Notes under the pieces: generated by a model
Seen by the model: only the letters and a program-made list of their open reading frames with translations
What the model was told of the DNA's origin: nothing
Databases searched by the model: none
Made by a program: the position numbers and the translations under genes
Assembly: GCA_028822985.1 (NCBI GenBank)
Contig: JAPKCK010000001.1
Coordinates: 122,530-186,529 of the forward strand
DNA from: Aquiluna sp.
Lineage (GTDB): Bacteria; Actinomycetota; Actinomycetes; Actinomycetales; Microbacteriaceae
DNA: 64,000 bases
Reading direction: 5' to 3'
Part shown: piece by piece, positions 21,094 through 32,730 of the stretch
Numbering within the stretch: the stretch's first letter is position 1
Layout: each line of letters starts with the position of its first letter

Positions 21094-22275
21094 CTAGCTT
21101 CCTGCTGCGTCTTTAAGGGCTTGGACTCGGTCCAAGTTCTCCCAAGTAAATTCGGGTAGTTCACGGCCGAAATGACCGTAGCTAGCAGTCTTGGCGTAGA
21201 TTGGGCGCTTCAAATTCAGCTCCGAAATTATCGCCGCCGGCCTTAGGTCGAAGACCTGCCGAATGGCTTTTTCTATTGCCTCTACAGCAACGTTTTCAGT
21301 TCCAAAAGTTTCCACGTGAAGAGCAACAGGGGTTGCAACCCCTATCGCGTATGCCACTTGGATTTCGGCACGCCCTGCTAAGCCCGCCGCTACCAAATTC
21401 TTCGCAACCCACCTCATTGCATATGCTGCAGAACGATCAACCTTTGAAGGGTCCTTGCCACTGAAGGCGCCACCACCATGTCTGGCACTGCCCCCATAGG
21501 TGTCGACAATAATTTTTCTGCCAGTCAGGCCCGCGTCCGCCTGCGGGCCGCCAATAACGAATCTGCCAGTTGGGTTGATGATGAAACTCGTGTCGCTGGT
21601 GTCGAGGCCGGAGTCTAAAAGGACTGGGCGAATCACTCGGTCTAATACAAGATTCGCGAGGTCATCTTGCTGAACATCTGGATGGTGCTGTGTCGAAAGC
21701 ACGACGGTGCTCACTGCCACCGGTTTGTTGCCCTCGTAGCTAATTGAAACCTGCGCCTTGCCGTCTGGTCGAAGCATGGAAGTGTCGAGCTCCCTGCGCA
21801 CATGTGACAATCGCTCGGTTAGTCGGTGAGCGATGTTTATGGGTGCCGGCATGAAGTTGGCTGTCTCGTTCGAAGCGTATCCAAACATCATGCCCTGATC
21901 GCCCGCACCAATTTCGCCGAAGTTATTACCGGAGCGAGATTCTAGGGATGTATTTACGCCCTGAGCTATGTCCGGGGATTGGGCACCAATTGATACTGAA
22001 ACTCCACAAGAAGCCCCGTCAAATCCGATGGCGGACGAGTTGTAGCCAATCTCCAGTAGTTTTTCCCTGACCAGATGCGGTATTTCAACGTATCCGCTGG
22101 TTGTGACTTCGCCTGCCACCTGAACAAGGCCGGTTGTGACCAGCGTCTCCACGGCCACTCTGGCGTCCGGGTCCTGCTCAAGTAGAGCATCCAAAATAGT
22201 GTCAGAAATTTGATCACATATCTTGTCGGGATGTCCTTCGGTAACGGACTCTGAGGTAAATGTGCGTAGCGTCAT
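21094..22275 (-). CDS. metK: S-adenosylmethionine synthetase
   Basis: Makes SAM from methionine and ATP. 393 residues. The ATP-binding GHPDK (14-18, with H15 and D17), the MFGYA motif and the glycine-rich [16 protein letters not shown] loop are intact. It directly abuts priA and lies 13 nt from coaBC. No SAM-responsive leader is visible, as there is no room for one. Confidence 0.98.
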   Translation of the reverse strand: MTLRTFTSESVTEGHPDKICDQISDTILDALLEQDPDARVAVETLVTTGLVQVAGEVTTSGYVEIPHLVREKLLEIGYNSSAIGFDGASCGVSVSIGAQSPDIAQGVNTSLESRSGNNFGEIGAGDQGMMFGYASNETANFMPAPINIAHRLTERLSHVRRELDTSMLRPDGKAQVSISYEGNKPVAVSTVVLSTQHHPDVQQDDLANLVLDRVIRPVLLDSGLDTSDTSFIINPTGRFVIGGPQADAGLTGRKIIVDTYGGSARHGGGAFSGKDPSKVDRSAAYAMRWVAKNLVAAGLAGRAEIQVAYAIGVATPVALHVETFGTENVAVEAIEKAIRQVFDLRPAAIISELNLKRPIYAKTASYGHFGRELPEFTWENLDRVQALKDAAGS

Positions 22276-22288
22276 TCTGTAATTCTAC

Positions 22289-23434
22289 TTAGACCTTGGA
22301 CATGATCTTATAAATGGTTTCGACTAGCCACTTGCCTAGCTCTATCTTGGTGCCGGAGTGTTTTAGTGCGCCTAGCTTCGTGACCAGTGTTATTTCGCTT
22401 GATTCTGAGCCCAGAGAACTGATGCTGTTCCCTGCAACCGCGGACACTCCCTTTGTGGACAGCTTCTCTAATGAAGCGGCCTCCACATCGGCACCATCTT
22501 CGACTAGCGCGAAGGCTATGCAGAAAGTGGCCGAGTGATTAGCCGCAAAATTCGCAATCAGGTCGCTGGTAGGTATCAGATCGATTGTTTGCGCTTCACC
22601 TCGTGGAAGTTTGCCGTGAAATGGCTTATCGATTCGAAAATCTGAAACGGCGGCTGCCATCACCATGATGTCGCAGGGGCTTTCCATGGCCTGCTCCAAC
22701 TCGGCGACACTAGATGCTCTTATTACTTCAACGCCCAAAGGCATTGGCATCTCAATGTTGCAGGCGATTAGTCGAACCAAGGCTCCTTGGTCCCGATAGG
22801 CGGACGCTATGTCAATGCCCATGCGTCCAGAGGATGAGTTACCTATAAACCGGACCTGGTCAATTGGTTCTCTAGTGCCCCCGGCGGTCACTGTCACAGT
22901 AATGCCGCTAAGCGGCTTTGTACCCATAACAAAACTGACAATGTCTTCGGTTTCGGGAAGCCTTCCCGGTCCAGTGTCTGAACCAGTAAGCCGGCCGGAC
23001 GCCGGCTCCATAACGTTGATGCCGCGCGCCCTCAGGGTGGCAACATTGGCTTGAGTGGCCGGATTTTGCCACATCTCCGTGTGCATAGCCGGGCAAACAT
23101 AAATGGCTGAAGTGGAAGCTAGGATCGCATTCATGAGAAGGTCATCAGCGATGCCATTGGCCAGTTTTGCTAGAAAGTTAGCTGTTGCTGGTGCTACAAC
23201 TATTAGATCCGCACTTGCACCCAGCTCGACATGTCTAACCTCGTGGACATCCTGATACATGTCATTGTCTATCGCTGTTCCAGAAAGGGCCTCAAGCGTC
23301 GCCTTTCCGATAAAACGCAGTGCGTTTTGAGTCGGAAGCGCCTGAACGGCATGGCCCTGTTCGGTGAATGCACGAATCAGATTCGCTGCCTTATAAGCGG
23401 CGATTCCACCGGTTATGCCAAGCAGAATTCGCAT
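22289..23434 (-). CDS. coaBC: phosphopantothenoylcysteine synthetase/decarboxylase
   Basis: Bifunctional coenzyme A enzyme. The N-terminal CoaC flavoprotein (about 1-180) decarboxylates phosphopantothenoylcysteine. The C-terminal CoaB domain joins cysteine to phosphopantothenate using CTP. 381 residues. Visible motifs are GITGGIAAYKA at the N-terminus, HVELG with the catalytic His, PAMHTEMW in the substrate clamp, and GGTREPID with NSSSGRMG at the start of CoaB. It follows rpoZ by 7 nt. Confidence 0.97.
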   Translation of the reverse strand: MRILLGITGGIAAYKAANLIRAFTEQGHAVQALPTQNALRFIGKATLEALSGTAIDNDMYQDVHEVRHVELGASADLIVVAPATANFLAKLANGIADDLLMNAILASTSAIYVCPAMHTEMWQNPATQANVATLRARGINVMEPASGRLTGSDTGPGRLPETEDIVSFVMGTKPLSGITVTVTAGGTREPIDQVRFIGNSSSGRMGIDIASAYRDQGALVRLIACNIEMPMPLGVEVIRASSVAELEQAMESPCDIMVMAAAVSDFRIDKPFHGKLPRGEAQTIDLIPTSDLIANFAANHSATFCIAFALVEDGADVEAASLEKLSTKGVSAVAGNSISSLGSESSEITLVTKLGALKHSGTKIELGKWLVETIYKIMSKV

Positions 23435-23441
23435 TTACTAC

Positions 23442-23708
23442 CTACTTATTTGGAGTCTTCTCAAGCTTGCCCAGGTGGATCTCCTTCATGGCAATGCTTA
23501 GTGGCTTGTCGTCAATGCTTGAGTCGACTAGCGGCCCAACGTAATTGAACAGGCTGCCTTCGTGCAGAGCGCTGTAGTACTCGTTAATCTGACGAGCGCG
23601 CTTTGACGCGAAAATGACAAGCTCGTAGTTTGAGTTGGCCCTGCCCAGCACTGAATCTATGGGTGGGTAAACAATACCCTTTAGGTTTTCTAGGTTTTCG
23701 TTCAACAT
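23442..23708 (-). CDS. rpoZ: RNA polymerase omega subunit
   Basis: Small subunit that assists beta-prime folding and RNA polymerase assembly. 88 residues, with the conserved early segment [18 protein letters not shown] and the SKRARQIN helix. It sits between gmk and coaBC, its standard actinobacterial position. Confidence 0.96.
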   Translation of the reverse strand: MLNENLENLKGIVYPPIDSVLGRANSNYELVIFASKRARQINEYYSALHEGSLFNYVGPLVDSSIDDKPLSIAMKEIHLGKLEKTPNK

Positions 23709-23710
23709 TC

Positions 23711-24265
23711 TTATCCCTCTGACTCACTAACGATTTTCAGTATGTCTTTACCCGTCTGGGCCAAGTCATCATTGATTACTTCATAATCAAACTCTTCGGC
23801 TGATTCAATCTCAGCTCTTGCATTGATAAGTCTAGTTTGTATTTGTGATTCTGTCTCGGTCGCTCTTTCCCGAAGCCTCGATTCAAGTACCTCAAAGCTT
23901 GGCGGATGGACAAAAATAGTTATGGCTGTTGGTCTTGACTTCATCACCTGCCTTGCCCCTTGGAGGTCAATTTCAAGAAGCAAATGGAAGCCCTCGGCAT
24001 CGGCGCGCGTCAGCTCATTTAGCGGTGTACCGTAGTGATTATCTCCATGCACAGTTGCCCACTCCAAGAATTGGTCATCGGCGATTAGCTGTTTGAACTT
24101 GGCCTTGTCGACAAAGTGATAGTGGACCCCATCCACCTCATCGGGCCGTGCCGATCTGGTGGTCGCTGACACTGAAAGTGAATAGCCATCCGCATTAGCA
24201 AGAAGCCAACGGACAAGAGTCCCTTTACCGACACCTGCAGGTCCGGCGAGAACAATTAGGCTCAC
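23711..24265 (-). CDS. gmk: guanylate kinase
   Basis: Phosphorylates GMP to GDP. 184 residues. The P-loop is GPAGVGKGT (8-16). GMP-binding residues are in [18 protein letters not shown], and the lid region [13 protein letters not shown] carries the arginines. The start overlaps the pyrF stop by 4 nt. In many actinobacteria the nucleoid protein gene mihF lies between pyrF and gmk. Here there is no room for it, and Gmk has no N-terminal extension that could hold it. Confidence 0.97.
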   Translation of the reverse strand: MSLIVLAGPAGVGKGTLVRWLLANADGYSLSVSATTRSARPDEVDGVHYHFVDKAKFKQLIADDQFLEWATVHGDNHYGTPLNELTRADAEGFHLLLEIDLQGARQVMKSRPTAITIFVHPPSFEVLESRLRERATETESQIQTRLINARAEIESAEEFDYEVINDDLAQTGKDILKIVSESEG

Positions 24266-25068
24266 AGTTCTAACCTCGCCTTATCAATTAGGCCGGCCAT
24301 AGCGTTGGGGCCAGCGCCGGTGAGTGCGCGAGAAAGATTCGGTATCACTCGATGAGAGCTGTTACCGAATAACTTTTTTAGTTCCGATAATTCGGCACCC
24401 TGCGCTCCAAAGCCGGGTGCAAGAATCGGAACACCGACGTCGGTCTTGGTGACAGCGTCCAGTCCAAAGAGGTCAAAGTCTTGCGTTGCCCCTAGTACTA
24501 CTCCGCAATCCCCCAAGCCGTTTGCCTGTGCCTGAGCGAGTACTCTCGCTGCAACAGTTTGGCCATCTACAAGAGCTCGCTGGAGTTGACCGGCTTCTTT
24601 GTTGGAGGTTGCAGCCAGAAGAAAAATCCCGCCGCCAACGTCCCTTGCGTGCTCGAGCATCTCGACCGTTGAGTCGGGGCCGAGATATGGACTAACTGTC
24701 AGTGCGTTTACCCGGAGCGGGGAATCATCTCCAAACCACGCTTGAGAGTAACCAAGCATCGTTGAGCCAATATCTGATCTCTTGGCGTCTGCTATAACAA
24801 AAAGGTCAAGGTCCCTTGCTGCCTGAAGTACTTCTTCAAGTGCAATAAAACCGCTGGATCCAAATCGTTCGAAAAAAGCGACCTGGGGTTTGATTATTCC
24901 GACTCGGCCGTCTGCTGCATCTATGCACCTAAGCGAGTACTCCTTAGCACCGTGGGCCGTATCCTCAAGTCCCCAGTTGTTCAGCTCTGTTTCGCTGGGG
25001 TCTATCCCAACGCACAGTCTTCCAAACTCTGCAATCTTGCTTTCAAGCGTGCTTGCAAAATTATTCAC
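24262..25068 (-). CDS. pyrF: orotidine 5'-phosphate decarboxylase, type 2
   Basis: Last step of UMP synthesis. 268 residues, the longer type 2 form usual in actinobacteria. The catalytic network D94-K96-D99 is in [10 protein letters not shown]. It overlaps the end of carB by 8 nt. The operon lacks pyrD and pyrE, which must be elsewhere. Confidence 0.97.
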   Translation of the reverse strand: MNNFASTLESKIAEFGRLCVGIDPSETELNNWGLEDTAHGAKEYSLRCIDAADGRVGIIKPQVAFFERFGSSGFIALEEVLQAARDLDLFVIADAKRSDIGSTMLGYSQAWFGDDSPLRVNALTVSPYLGPDSTVEMLEHARDVGGGIFLLAATSNKEAGQLQRALVDGQTVAARVLAQAQANGLGDCGVVLGATQDFDLFGLDAVTKTDVGVPILAPGFGAQGAELSELKKLFGNSSHRVIPNLSRALTGAGPNAMAGLIDKARLEL

Positions 25069-28000
25069 CGGTCAGCTCTATTCGTTGTAGTGCATACTCC
25101 TGAAGTGGCTTAACGCTAAACCGTCCCTCTCGAACAACTTCGAAGGATCCGATTGCCGCGCTTAGTTGAGCAACGGTTGTAAATATAGGCTTATCGGCGG
25201 CGGTTGTCGCTGCTCGGATTTCGTAGCCGTCGATTCTCGCGTCCGCACCAGAAGGGGTGTTCACCACCACATCTACCTTGCCAGCGGTAATCATGTCGAC
25301 TATTGATTCCTGGTGCTCCCCTGCCTGAGAGTGTTTGGTTACCGCCTCCGATTTAATTCCATGCCTTTCCAGCATTGCTTGAGTCCCTTGCGTTGCCAGA
25401 ATACGGAAACCGAGCTGGGCAAGGCGCCTTACTGGAAGAAGCGACTGCGGCTTATCGCGGTCGGCCACAGATATAAATACGGTTCCTTCGGTTGGCAATG
25501 CGGAACCGGAGCCGGCTTGTGCTTTGGCAAATGCGGTTGGAAAATCCTTGTCGATGCCCATGACCTCGCCGGTGGATCTCATTTCCGGGCCAAGTAGTGA
25601 ATCAACGAATCTGCCGTCGCGAGTCGCAAACCTTTTGAAAGGAAGTACTGCTTCCTTGACAGAAATCGGCGTTCCGGGCGGCAGGTGGCGCCCGTCCATA
25701 CGAGGAAGACCTCCCTCTGCTACCAGCTCAGAGATTTTTGCACCCACCATTACCCTGGCCGCCGCTTTGGCGAGGGTAATTCCAAGGGCCTTTGATACGA
25801 AAGGAACTGTTCGACTCGCTCTTGGATTCGCCTCGAGAACGTACAGAACATCTGACGCCATAGCAAACTGAATGTTCAAGAGGCCAATAACACTCAAACC
25901 CCTGGCGATTTTCTCCGTAGCCGCAGCGACTCGATCGATTTGGCTCCGGCTTAGAGTAATCGGAGGCAGCGTGCAGCTGGAGTCACCCGAGTGAATTCCC
26001 GCTTCCTCGATGTGCTCCATCACGCCGCCGATAAACAATTCCTCGCCATCAAAAATGGCATCGATGTCTATCTCTATAGCGTCTTCTAAAAAACGATCGA
26101 CTAGAAGTGGGTGCGTGGCATCCACTAGCGCATGCTCGGCAATACGATCAAAGTAACCATCGAGCGAGTTTTGGTCGTACACAATTTCCATACCTCGACC
26201 CCCAAGGACAAAGCTGGGTCGCACCAAAACTGGGAATCCTATGCTTTCAACTACGGCGGTTGCTTCTTCGAGGTTTGTTGCCATTCCGTTCGCCGGCGCC
26301 AGTAATCCGGCAGCGTTAAGAATGCTTTGGAACTGACCGCGTTCCTCGGCCCGGTCAATGTTTTCTGGGGTGGTACCTAGAATCGGTATCCCTTCAGCGG
26401 CAAGACCGTTTGCAAGGCTTAGTGCAGTTTGACCTCCGAGTTGCACCATTACCCCGAGGAGCTCCCCTGTTTGAGATTCGGCGTGTATTACCTCGAGAAC
26501 GTCTTCAAGTGTCAAGGGCTCAAAATAGAGCCTGTCCGCGGTGTCGTAGTCGGTAGAGACTGTTTCAGGGTTGCAGTTAATCATTACTGTCTCGATACCG
26601 ATGTCGCGAAGTGCGAATGTCGCGTGAACGCAACTGTAGTCAAACTCAATACCCTGGCCGATACGGTTAGGGCCGCTTCCAAGGATGATTACTTTTTTCT
26701 TGTTGGACGGGACTACTTCGGTGAACTGCTCGTATGAGCTGTAGTGATAGGGAGTTTGCGCTGGAAATTCACCTGCGCAGGTATCCACGGTCTTGAATAC
26801 CGGCCGAAGTCCGAAACTGTGCCTAAGGTTTCGAAGATCCTGCTCCGGTATGTTTCTCATTTCCGCTAATTGGAGGTCGGAAAAGCCATGCTGCTTGGCG
26901 CGCTTGAGCGAGTCCGTGTCTATGGTCTTTAGATCCAAGAACCACCTTGCTGTTTCGTTTATCAGAACTATCTGGTCAATAAACCATGGATCAATTTTGG
27001 TTGCATCAAAGACTTCGTCGGCACTGGCACCGAACCACAAGGCCTGCTGGACTTGCCCAATTCGACTCTCAGTTGGAGTGGTCATAGCGACCAATAGGGC
27101 GGCTGGGTCTTGACTTACCGTGGGAAAGCGAAATGAGCTCCCGCGCTTTTCTAGAGACCGGAGAGCCTTTTGTAGCGCTTGCGAAAAAGTACGCCCGATT
27201 GCCATTGCCTCGCCAACACTCTTCATTGTCGTCGTAAGTGTCGGGTCTGCTGCTGGAAACTTTTCAAATGCAAAGCGAGGTACTTTTACCACTATGTAAT
27301 CAAGGCTAGGTTCAAAGGATGCGGGCGTGACCATAGTGATGTCATTTGGAATCTCGTCGAGTGTGTAGCCAATCGCCAGCTTCGCCGCAATTTTAGCAAT
27401 GGGGAACCCGGTCGCCTTCGAAGCGAGTGCAGAGGATCGACTTACCCTTGGGTTCATCTCTATGACAATTACGCGGCCGTCTTTTGGATCGACCGCGAAT
27501 TGGATGTTGCAGCCGCCAGTGTCGACACCAACATCTCGAATGATGCGAATCGAGATGTCACGAAGATTCTGGTACTCCCTGTCTGTCAACGTCATCGCCG
27601 GAGCTACGGTTATGGAGTCACCGGTGTGCACTCCAACCGGGTCAAAGTTTTCAATTGAGCAAACCACAACGCTGTTGTCGTTTTTGTCACGCATGAGCTC
27701 CAGCTCATACTCTTTCCAACCGGTTATCGACTCTTCGATTAGAACTTCGGTGGTGGGAGACGCCTGAAGGCCGGCCCCAGCTATTCGTATGAGATCTTTT
27801 TCATCGTAGGCAAAACCTGAGCCCAATCCTCCCATTGTGAAGGAGGGCCTCACAACCATCGGATAGCCAATGTCGCCTGCAATCGCAAGCACCTCCTCCA
27901 TGTTGTGAGCAACTGCGGAGATCGCCACGTCTGCACCAGCATTTAGAACAACTTGCTTAAATTCGACTCGATCTTCCCCTGCCCTAATCGCCGCTACGTT

Positions 28001-28354
28001 TGCCCCAATAAGTTCAACCCCGTACTTCTCGAGCGAACCACGTTCGTAAAGAGCCATCGCAGCATTCAGGGCTGTCTGGCCGCCAAGCGTCGGAAGTATG
28101 GCGTCCGGACGCTCCTTTTCGATAATCGCCTCAATTACCTCTGGAGTAATTGGTTCGATGTAAGTTGCATCTGCAAAGTCGGGGTCGGTCATGATGGTGG
28201 CTGGGTTGGAATTAACAAGAATCACGCGAATGCCCTCTTCTTGAAGCACTCTGCAGGCTTGAGTACCTGAGTAGTCAAACTCACAGGCTTGTCCGATTAC
28301 TATCGGGCCCGAGCCAATCACGAGGACAGACTTAATATCTTGTCGCTTTGGCAT
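25061..28354 (-). CDS. carB: carbamoyl-phosphate synthase, large subunit
   Basis: Makes carbamoyl phosphate from bicarbonate, ammonia and two ATP for pyrimidines and arginine. 1097 residues, full length. Two homologous ATP-grasp halves are seen ([17 protein letters not shown] near the start; [17 protein letters not shown] near the middle), with an oligomerisation domain between them. A C-terminal MGS-like allosteric domain covers about 940-1097 and probably binds UMP. It overlaps the carA stop by one base. Confidence 0.98.
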   Translation of the reverse strand: MPKRQDIKSVLVIGSGPIVIGQACEFDYSGTQACRVLQEEGIRVILVNSNPATIMTDPDFADATYIEPITPEVIEAIIEKERPDAILPTLGGQTALNAAMALYERGSLEKYGVELIGANVAAIRAGEDRVEFKQVVLNAGADVAISAVAHNMEEVLAIAGDIGYPMVVRPSFTMGGLGSGFAYDEKDLIRIAGAGLQASPTTEVLIEESITGWKEYELELMRDKNDNSVVVCSIENFDPVGVHTGDSITVAPAMTLTDREYQNLRDISIRIIRDVGVDTGGCNIQFAVDPKDGRVIVIEMNPRVSRSSALASKATGFPIAKIAAKLAIGYTLDEIPNDITMVTPASFEPSLDYIVVKVPRFAFEKFPAADPTLTTTMKSVGEAMAIGRTFSQALQKALRSLEKRGSSFRFPTVSQDPAALLVAMTTPTESRIGQVQQALWFGASADEVFDATKIDPWFIDQIVLINETARWFLDLKTIDTDSLKRAKQHGFSDLQLAEMRNIPEQDLRNLRHSFGLRPVFKTVDTCAGEFPAQTPYHYSSYEQFTEVVPSNKKKVIILGSGPNRIGQGIEFDYSCVHATFALRDIGIETVMINCNPETVSTDYDTADRLYFEPLTLEDVLEVIHAESQTGELLGVMVQLGGQTALSLANGLAAEGIPILGTTPENIDRAEERGQFQSILNAAGLLAPANGMATNLEEATAVVESIGFPVLVRPSFVLGGRGMEIVYDQNSLDGYFDRIAEHALVDATHPLLVDRFLEDAIEIDIDAIFDGEELFIGGVMEHIEEAGIHSGDSSCTLPPITLSRSQIDRVAAATEKIARGLSVIGLLNIQFAMASDVLYVLEANPRASRTVPFVSKALGITLAKAAARVMVGAKISELVAEGGLPRMDGRHLPPGTPISVKEAVLPFKRFATRDGRFVDSLLGPEMRSTGEVMGIDKDFPTAFAKAQAGSGSALPTEGTVFISVADRDKPQSLLPVRRLAQLGFRILATQGTQAMLERHGIKSEAVTKHSQAGEHQESIVDMITAGKVDVVVNTPSGADARIDGYEIRAATTAADKPIFTTVAQLSAAIGSFEVVREGRFSVKPLQEYALQRIELTGE

Positions 28355-29469
28355 TACTTGGACTCCTTGATTGCGTCTAGAAATTTGTCGAACAAATAAT
28401 GGCTGTCGTGTGGCCCAGCAGCTGCTTCGGGGTGATACTGGACGGAGAACGCTGGAATATCAACGCACTCAAGGCCCTCTACAACCTGATCATTGAGCCC
28501 ACGATGCGAAACTTTCACTTCCCCGAACCCAAGCGGTGACTCGGCGCTGTCGGATTCTAATTTGACTGCAAAGCCGTGGTTATGTGCCGTTACTTCGACT
28601 CGTCCAGTCTCCTTGTTGATTACGGGCTGATTTATGCCGCGGTGGCCAAATTTCAGCTTGTATGTTTCGAAACCTAACGCTCGTCCAAGCAGCTGATTTC
28701 CGAAACATATTCCAAAAAACGGTTTTTTTGTACCCAGCAGCTCGCGCAGCATTGCGACCTGATGACCGCTCGCCTCGGGGTCACCGGGGCCATTGGAGAA
28801 AAAGAAGCCATCTGGTGATGACGCCAAAATTCCAGCTGCGCTAATGTCAGCGGGAAACACCTCTATTTCTAGGCCTCGCATCGCTAGGTGCTCTAAAGTC
28901 GATTTTTTTATTCCTAAGTCAAGCACTGCTACTTTGCCGACAGTTTTGCCTTGGCTAGGAATCAAGTAACTAATTGATGTTGAGACTTGACCAGAGAGGC
29001 TCTGGCCTTTCATCTCTGGGGCTGCACGAACTAGTGCGAGCATTTCATCTGCAGACATGTCTTGCTCACTGGAGAAAATTCCGGCTCGCATCGCACCAAG
29101 ACTGCGAACATGGAGGGTTATCGCTCGAGTGTCAACGTTGGAGATGCCAATAATGTTGTTGTCTATCAGGTCCTGATCTAGAGTTTTTTCGGAGCGATGG
29201 TTACTGGCTATGCGTGATGGTTCCCGAACGATGTAGCCGGCCACCCAGATTTTGTTGGACTCGGCGTCTGTGGCATTGGTCCCGACAATGCCGACATGCG
29301 GAAATGTTTGCATAACAATCTGCCCAGCATAAGAAGGGTCGGTAAGGGTCTCCTGGTAACCGGTCATTCCGGTTGCGAAGACTAGTTCTCCAACACTCAC
29401 GCCCGCTACTCCATAGCGTTCGCCATCGAATATTGACCCGTCTTCTAGTACTAAATGTGCTTTATGCAA
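28354..29469 (-). CDS. carA: carbamoyl-phosphate synthase, small subunit
   Basis: Glutaminase that releases ammonia for CarB. 371 residues. The class I amidotransferase triad is visible: C255 in GICFGNQ, and H346 and E348 in QYHPEAA. The Asn in GICFGNQ (His in E. coli) is common in actinobacterial CarA. It overlaps the PH-domain gene by 8 nt. Confidence 0.98.
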   Translation of the reverse strand: MHKAHLVLEDGSIFDGERYGVAGVSVGELVFATGMTGYQETLTDPSYAGQIVMQTFPHVGIVGTNATDAESNKIWVAGYIVREPSRIASNHRSEKTLDQDLIDNNIIGISNVDTRAITLHVRSLGAMRAGIFSSEQDMSADEMLALVRAAPEMKGQSLSGQVSTSISYLIPSQGKTVGKVAVLDLGIKKSTLEHLAMRGLEIEVFPADISAAGILASSPDGFFFSNGPGDPEASGHQVAMLRELLGTKKPFFGICFGNQLLGRALGFETYKLKFGHRGINQPVINKETGRVEVTAHNHGFAVKLESDSAESPLGFGEVKVSHRGLNDQVVEGLECVDIPAFSVQYHPEAAAGPHDSHYLFDKFLDAIKESK

Positions 29470-29950
29470 AACTCACTCCCAATTTCTCAATCAAAGCTCT
29501 TTTTATCTCGTTATGTCTCTGTTTGTCCCGGAATCGAAGGTTTGTGACAAGGCCAACGTTGTTGTGGGTCCAGGAAATGCTAATTAGACCCTTAGCCTCG
29601 ACGCCTCTGTCTATGGTCGCGTTCACTTCTGTTATTGACTCGATCGAGGAGGTGGGAATCGTGAAATCAACTTCGCCATTTCGGGAAAGTCCAATTCCAC
29701 TCTTTCCGAGCCAGAGTCTTGCGTTTCCCCGATTGCCAAGCCCCTGAGCCCACACTTTCGCAAGCAAATCGGATGAAAACACGGTGCTCACATACAACAC
29801 CTCTCCCAAGTCATCTTCGGCAAGGAATGCTGGCAAGTCGGTAAGAATTTTCTCTTGAGAGCGTCTCTTGGTTCGAATTCTAAAAAGAATAAATACGGCA
29901 ATTGTGGGGACGATTAGAAGGGCAAGTCCTCCGATAAGTTCTCGCGTCAT
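29462..29950 (-). CDS. membrane-anchored PH-like domain protein
   Basis: Conserved actinobacterial protein of the pyr operon with no known function. 162 residues. One N-terminal membrane helix (about 4-25) is followed by a basic stop-transfer stretch [10 protein letters not shown] beta-rich domain (about 45-155) resembling a PH fold ends in an amphipathic helix. It overlaps pyrC by 4 nt and carA by 8 nt, so it is made together with the pyrimidine enzymes. Confidence 0.85.
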   Translation of the reverse strand: MTRELIGGLALLIVPTIAVFILFRIRTKRRSQEKILTDLPAFLAEDDLGEVLYVSTVFSSDLLAKVWAQGLGNRGNARLWLGKSGIGLSRNGEVDFTIPTSSIESITEVNATIDRGVEAKGLISISWTHNNVGLVTNLRFRDKQRHNEIKRALIEKLGVSFA

Positions 29951-31218
29951 TTCTGGTCCCTAACTAATTGATCGATCATCGTGTATTGGCCTTGGTAAAT
30001 GGTGTGCTGCACTCGACCAATGAATTCGAGCCCCAAGTATGGGTTGTTGTTTGACTTGGACTGGTTCATTTCGGCCACCCCTATTCTTTCATGGGGATTG
30101 AACACTGTGATGTTCGCCTGGTCGCCCACTTTGATGAAGCCATGATTGTTGAGTCCGGCCAATTTGGCTGGACGCTTGCTGATGATATTCTCGAAGAGTG
30201 CCCAGTCACCTGCGCCCGATTGAATAAGAACTTGGTGAAGAATACTCGCGGCCGATTCAAGGCCCAGCATTCCAAATGCCGCGTTCTCCCACTCGCAGTC
30301 CTTCTTTTCGCCTGAATGGGGAGCATGGTCGGTACCTAACATGTCTATTGTCCCGTCCACAAGCCCTGCTAAGAGGGCCCTGTTGTCATCGGCAGTTCTT
30401 AGTGGAGGATTCACTTTGTAAACCGGATCGTAGGTCCGGACCAAATCCTCGGTCAGTAAAAGATGATGTGGAGTGACTTCTGCGGTTATTTGAATACCCT
30501 TGGCTTTTGCCCATCTGACAACCTCGACTCCCCCTCCGGTGGTCAGGTGGCAAATATGCAGCCTCGAGCCAGTCTCCTCGGCTAGCTGTGCATCCCTCGC
30601 GATTATTTGCTCTTCCGCGATTGCTGGCCAACCAGTTAGACCTAGTTCGGTTGCAACTGCGCCTTGGTTCATTTGCGCTCCGATGGTCAGGCTTGGTTCC
30701 TGTGCGTGCTGAGCAACCACACCGCCAAACTTCTTCACCTCGAGCAGTGCCTGTCTCATTAGGTTTTCGTCGTGGACGCACATGCCGTCGTCGCTGAACA
30801 TGGCCACCTTTGCTCGCGACCTAGACATGTCTTGAATGTTCGCAAGTTCCAGGCCCTTGAGACCCTTCGTAACAGCTCCGATGGGCTGCACAAAGCACAG
30901 TCCGGCTTCTGTGCCTGCGTCGTACACCCGCTCAATGACCGTCGAATTGTCTGCGACGGGCTCTGTGTTCGCCATGGCGCAGATGGCGGTGTAGCCGCCT
31001 GCAGCTGCAGCTTTAGAGCCGGAAAAAACCGTCTCGCTAGCCTCGAATCCAGGTTCCCTAAGGTGCGTGTGTGGGTCGACAAAGCCAGATAAGCCAATCA
31101 GATCTGTACAGTCGGTTCCGGAGTCTGCAATTCGACCAATCTCGACTATTTGGCCGGCGTCTATCCTTATGTCTTGAATGGAGCCATCGGACAGGGTTAG
31201 GTTTTTTAGAATGATCAA
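29947..31218 (-). CDS. pyrC: dihydroorotase
   Basis: Cyclises carbamoyl aspartate to dihydroorotate. 423 residues, class I metal-dependent amidohydrolase. Metal ligands H50 and H52 are in DPHTHLREPG. Further ligands lie in the HICHLTT and GTDHAPH regions, the latter with the catalytic Asp. It overlaps pyrB by 4 nt. Confidence 0.98.
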   Translation of the reverse strand: MIILKNLTLSDGSIQDIRIDAGQIVEIGRIADSGTDCTDLIGLSGFVDPHTHLREPGFEASETVFSGSKAAAAGGYTAICAMANTEPVADNSTVIERVYDAGTEAGLCFVQPIGAVTKGLKGLELANIQDMSRSRAKVAMFSDDGMCVHDENLMRQALLEVKKFGGVVAQHAQEPSLTIGAQMNQGAVATELGLTGWPAIAEEQIIARDAQLAEETGSRLHICHLTTGGGVEVVRWAKAKGIQITAEVTPHHLLLTEDLVRTYDPVYKVNPPLRTADDNRALLAGLVDGTIDMLGTDHAPHSGEKKDCEWENAAFGMLGLESAASILHQVLIQSGAGDWALFENIISKRPAKLAGLNNHGFIKVGDQANITVFNPHERIGVAEMNQSKSNNNPYLGLEFIGRVQHTIYQGQYTMIDQLVRDQK

Positions 31219-32150
31219 TTGGTCACCTCTCCGGACAAAACTCGATGAAGTACTGCCATCCTCACTGCCAGGCCATTTTCAACCTGCCTCAGCACTGCGG
31301 ATCGGGGATCATTTGCGGCCTGATTCGATATCTCGAGGCCACGGTTCATTGGGCCGGGATGCATAATTACCGTTTCTTTGCCTAGCTGCCCCAAGCGTGC
31401 CTGGTCCAGCGACCAATTCTTGACGTAGTCCCTCGTGGTAAAGTCCTCGTTTTTTTGCATGCGTTCCAGTTGCACTCTTAGCATCATCACCACGTCTGGT
31501 TGTTCTGCTAGTGCTTCATCAAAGCTTTTGTATACCTTTGCGCCCATGGCCGCGATTCCCTCTGGAACAAGTTCAGCGGGACCTGCGACACTGACCGTTG
31601 CACCCAGGAGTGAGAGCAAAAGTATGTTGCTTCTGGCGACCCTGGAGTGATCTAAGTCTCCGACAATCAAAACCTTGACGCCGGTAAGGTCGCTACCCGA
31701 TAACTTCAACTGCCTGATTGTCAACGCGTCCAGCAGGGCCTGGGTGGGATGTTCGTGCCTTCCATCTCCAGCATTAATAATGCTCGCCGAGACCCAGCCT
31801 CTATTGGCAAGTGCATGGGCAGCGCCTGACATTGGGTGTCTCACAATTATGGCGGCAGCACCGAGGGCTTCTAAGGTCTGCGCTGTGTCTTTCAGCGACT
31901 CGCCCTTCGATATGCTCGAGGCCTGCGCGTCAAAATTGATTACATCCGCGCTTAGTCGCTTGGCAGCAATCTCAAAGCTAATTCTGGTTCTAGTTGAGTT
32001 TTCATAAAATAAATTCACTACTGTCTTGCCCCGGAGTGCGGGCAAGCTCTTGACTGCTCTCTGGTTTACTTGACTCAGCTGTTGCGCACTGTCGAGAAGC
32101 GCAACGGCAGAACCCCGCGAAAGATCGCGAATCGAAATTAGATGCTTCAT
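31215..32150 (-). CDS. pyrB: aspartate carbamoyltransferase, catalytic subunit
   Basis: Condenses carbamoyl phosphate and aspartate. 311 residues. The carbamoyl-phosphate loop is STRTR (52-56), and HPTQALLD and PGPMNRG are in place. No regulatory subunit gene pyrI is present. It overlaps pyrR by 4 nt. Confidence 0.98.
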   Translation of the reverse strand: MKHLISIRDLSRGSAVALLDSAQQLSQVNQRAVKSLPALRGKTVVNLFYENSTRTRISFEIAAKRLSADVINFDAQASSISKGESLKDTAQTLEALGAAAIIVRHPMSGAAHALANRGWVSASIINAGDGRHEHPTQALLDALTIRQLKLSGSDLTGVKVLIVGDLDHSRVARSNILLLSLLGATVSVAGPAELVPEGIAAMGAKVYKSFDEALAEQPDVVMMLRVQLERMQKNEDFTTRDYVKNWSLDQARLGQLGKETVIMHPGPMNRGLEISNQAANDPRSAVLRQVENGLAVRMAVLHRVLSGEVTN

Positions 32151-32677
32151 CCAGAGATCACAACCTGATCGACACCGTCACTGCCCAACAGCTGAACCGA
32201 AACTCGTTCCGCAACCGAGGTAGGAAGATTTTTACCAACGAAATCTGGCCGTATCGGGAATTCTCGATGACCTCGATCAACAAGGACCGCAAGCTTTACT
32301 TGCTTAGGTCTGCCATAGCCAGTCAGCGCATCGAGTGCCGCCCTGACGGTTCGGCCTGAAAATAGAACATCATCGACTAACACCACGACTTTGTTGTCAA
32401 TGCCTGAAATTGGCAAACTGGTTTCAAGAATCTCGCGTTCGGCATTTACTAAATCGTCCCGATACATAGTTATGTCCAGAATTCCGAACTCTATGATTTG
32501 ATTTGGTTCAATGGCCTCGAGATTTTCTACAATCCGCTTCGCCAACTCGACGCCCCGAGTAGGTATACCTAAAACCACGAGATTTTCTGGGCCCTCATTG
32601 GCCTCTAGGATTTCGTGGGAGATGCGTCTCAACGCTCTGAGAATGTCCGGTCCGTCTAGGACTACGCGGTTTGACAA
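32147..32677 (-). CDS. pyrR: PyrR attenuation/translation regulator
   Basis: UMP-responsive RNA-binding regulator of pyr genes, often with uracil phosphoribosyltransferase activity. 176 residues. The PRPP loop VVVLVDDVLFSGRT (97-110) is intact. The start is TTG at 32677 with a strong AAGGAG (32684-32689) six bases upstream. A PyrR-type RNA hairpin lies immediately 5' of that Shine-Dalgarno, so PyrR probably controls its own translation and that of the genes coupled to it by overlaps. Confidence 0.97.
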   Translation of the reverse strand: MSNRVVLDGPDILRALRRISHEILEANEGPENLVVLGIPTRGVELAKRIVENLEAIEPNQIIEFGILDITMYRDDLVNAEREILETSLPISGIDNKVVVLVDDVLFSGRTVRAALDALTGYGRPKQVKLAVLVDRGHREFPIRPDFVGKNLPTSVAERVSVQLLGSDGVDQVVISG

Positions 32678-32692
32678 CTTCTACTCCTTCTT

Positions 32693-32708
32693 CGCCTCGC
32701 AGGACGAT
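32693..32708 (-). promoter_or_regulatory. PyrR-binding RNA hairpin in the pyrR leader
   Basis: On the minus strand the RNA contains UCCUGCGAGG (DNA 32704-32695), an exact match to the PyrR recognition core UCCNGNGAGG. Flanking UCG/CGA (32708-32706 with 32694-32692) can pair, and CC/GG can form the upper stem around a UGCGA loop with one bulged U, as in known PyrR sites. The hairpin ends only 2 bases before the AAGGAG of pyrR, and no terminator with a U run follows. This arrangement matches the translational repression described for mycobacterial pyr operons. Confidence 0.8.
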
Positions 32709-32730
32709 TTTAAAGGACAACTTTTTCTAA

